Positions 62,673-64,000 of a stretch of DNA of 64,000 nt are shown here, piece after piece. Origin of the DNA: HK1 sp965202875 (GTDB taxonomy: Bacteria; Pseudomonadota; Gammaproteobacteria; HK1); assembly GCA_965202875.1 (NCBI GenBank), contig OZ241870.1, positions 1,612,001 to 1,676,000 on the forward strand, given 5' to 3'. The position numbers and the translations under genes are program-made. The notes below the pieces were generated by a model, which saw only the letters and a list, made by a program, of their open reading frames with translations, made no database searches and was not told the DNA's origin. Position 1 is the stretch's first letter, and the number at the start of each line of letters is the position of its first letter.

Positions 62673-62999
62673 CTACTTCGGCTTCTGGCTGGCGTAGAAA
62701 GCGGCGAGGTTGTCGATGTCGGCATCGCTCAAACCCGTCGCCATCGGGGCCATGACCGGATCCTTGCGCTCGCCTGAGCGAAACGCCTTCATCTGCTTCG
62801 CCAGGTAGGCCGCGTGCTGTCCGGCGAGATTCGGCCACAGTGGATTGATGCTGTTTCCGTCGATACCGTGGCACGCGGCGCACACGACGGCTTTCGCCCT
62901 CCCTGCCTCGGCGTCGCCGGCGTGCGCGGGAAGGGCCGAGGCCAGAACACAGGCGAGAGCGGCGGCGGTCGCGGCGAGGGTGATGGTAAGGGTGTTCAT
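62673..62999 (-). CDS. Periplasmic class I cytochrome c (c553/c4-like)
   Basis: 108 residues with a signal peptide (LAATAAALACVLASALPAHA, cleavage after AHA). The haem site is CAACH in KAVVCAACHGIDGNSINPLW, and the axial methionine lies in PVMAPMATGLSD. The end LSDADIDNLAAFYASQKPK is typical of cytochrome c553/c5-type electron carriers. It is exported and haem-attached in the periplasm. The start at 62999 is preferred; an ATG two codons upstream is possible. Confidence 0.93.
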   Translation of the reverse strand: MNTLTITLAATAAALACVLASALPAHAGDAEAGRAKAVVCAACHGIDGNSINPLWPNLAGQHAAYLAKQMKAFRSGERKDPVMAPMATGLSDADIDNLAAFYASQKPK

Positions 63000-63352
63000 G
63001 AACATGGCTCCTGTAGCATTGGCCGGAAACGGTGAGGAGAATGGTCCTTGGTGATGGTGGCAGCGAGTCCTCCCAAGCCGAAGCGTCACGCGGCGCTCGA
63101 GGGCCGCAAAGGTCCGCCTTCGCCGTTACCCCGCCCGTGAACGCGTCGGGACCCGTCGAAGATGGTGGCGGTACGCGCTTTCTCAACATCTCCCGTCCGG
63201 TACTGCGGTCGCGGCGAAGGTGTAGGAGGAGGGATGGGCTGGTGACGGTCCCTGCAAGCCCGGACGGGCGGTCGATGGCCCGATGGCGGGCAATCGAAAG
63301 GCGGGGGCCGCCGGATGCCTGCCCGGAATGTGGCGAGACCTTCCTTCACGGG
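63000..63352. other. Divergent intergenic region
   Basis: It lies between the cytochrome gene (minus) and the membrane protein gene (plus), so it should hold both promoters. I could not assign convincing promoter boxes in this GC-rich sequence. Confidence 0.4.
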
Positions 63353-64000
63353 ATGATCGCCATCGTGAAGGGCGCGCAGCTTTCCCGCGAAGCTCCGTTC
63401 ATCGGATCGGCGCCGGCTCTCTACGGCTTCGCCGTCTTTCTCTCGTCGGCGGTGACCCTCGTGCTGGAGATCACCGCCGGGCGGCTCATCGCACCCTACG
63501 TCGGGGTATCGATCTATTCGTGGAGCTCCATCATCGGCGTCATGCTCGCGGGGCTCTCTCTCGGGAACTGGCTGGGAGGCGCGCGGGCCGACCGCGGCGG
63601 TACGGACCGCAGCGCGGGACTCGCGCTCGTCGCCGCGGCGCTCGCAAGCCTCGGAGTGCTGCTTGCGCTGACCCTTGCGGCCCCGGTGGTCGTCACGGCG
63701 GAGCTCTCGCCGATGAGCGGCGCGTTCGTGCTCTCGCTGAGCCTGTTCTTCGTGCCGGCGGCCCTTCTCGGAGTGATCACGCCCCTGCTCACGACCCTCG
63801 CGCTACGGCGGAGCAAGCGGCCGGGACGCGTCGTCGGCTCGATGCACGCGCTCGCGGCGCTCGGCAGCATCGCCGGCACGTTTTTCGCGGGATTCTGGCT
63901 GATCCAGCACCTGGGCACGCGCCACATCCTCGTACTGTGTGCGATCACCCTGCTGGTGCTGGCCGCGCCGTTCCTGCTGCGCCGGGCGGCCGGGGCGCTC
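63353..64000 (+). CDS. Membrane protein of the spermidine-synthase-like/fused MFS type, 3' end outside the window
   Basis: 216 codons are visible from MIAIVKGAQLSREAPFIGSA. At least six hydrophobic segments are present. The pattern TLVLEITAGRLIAPYVGVSIYSWSSIIGVMLAGLSLGNWLGG is the N-terminal signature of the fused MFS/spermidine synthase family. A catalytic synthase domain, if present, would lie beyond the right edge. The ATG at 63353 gives the family N-terminus; the ribosome site is weak. Confidence 0.85.
   Translation, partial: MIAIVKGAQLSREAPFIGSAPALYGFAVFLSSAVTLVLEITAGRLIAPYVGVSIYSWSSIIGVMLAGLSLGNWLGGARADRGGTDRSAGLALVAAALASLGVLLALTLAAPVVVTAELSPMSGAFVLSLSLFFVPAALLGVITPLLTTLALRRSKRPGRVVGSMHALAALGSIAGTFFAGFWLIQHLGTRHILVLCAITLLVLAAPFLLRRAAGAL

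Noticed and set aside
1..64000. tRNA or rRNA genes
   Set aside because: I looked for TTCGANNC-type arms with matching acceptor stems near gene borders and found none I could support.

Overview
The window is high-GC bacterial DNA. The co-oriented order mutL-miaA-hfq-hflX-hflK-hflC-(YjeT-like)-hisZ-purA, read right to left on the minus strand, is the classic gammaproteobacterial arrangement, so I infer a GC-rich gammaproteobacterium. The many decayed genes and insertion-sequence (IS) remnants suggest a lineage with heavy gene turnover; species cannot be told from this window.

Region 1 (1-3.2 kb): a partial DUF1640-like gene, a HEPN-protein gene pair, a small two-gene cassette resembling a toxin-antitoxin pair, and an HSL-type esterase. 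Region 2 (3.3-24.3 kb): core genes, namely purA, hisZ, hflC/hflK, hflX, hfq with an unusual repeat tail, miaA, mutL, rlmD, a PolB-like exonuclease, a shortened rimI, a family-4 uracil-DNA glycosylase, pssA, a zincless mutM-like glycosylase, a HAD hydrolase, and a hydantoinase-B plus FAD-oxidase pair.

Region 3 (24.3-61.2 kb) is an accessory defence island, nearly all on the minus strand. From right to left it holds a methylation-associated defence system (MADS)-like operon: mad2 DNA methyltransferase, small genes, three coupled unknown genes, mad5 specificity subunit, mad6 NERD-kinase-ATPase, an embedded DUF262/ATPase/unknown cassette, mad7, and a 3'-truncated mad8. It continues into a decayed Eco57I-type methylase, a frameshifted TrlF PHP-ATPase, an AlbA_2/Schlafen-type ATP-binding protein, and a small unknown gene. 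Beyond a 1.2-kb ISAs1-family element lie a helicase-methylase chimera made by internal deletion, a 73-74-bp repeat array and a broken AAA ATPase capped by an IS4 remnant. Two nearly identical ISAs1-type copies (28.8 and 59.6 kb) bracket the 30-kb defence cluster. A small MITE-like element with terminal inverted repeats and exact 4-bp target duplications occurs at 26.0 kb and 59.2 kb. In the second copy it splits a lipoprotein gene whose reading frame is exactly restored when the element is removed.

Region 4 (61.2-64 kb): a NUDIX hydrolase, a periplasmic cytochrome c, and the start of a multi-spanning membrane protein of the spermidine-synthase-like/MFS type. Overall a conserved housekeeping block abuts a defence island that has undergone repeated insertion, deletion and pseudogenisation. 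The MADS-like locus and its embedded cassette are the most interesting content, although several components look inactivated.
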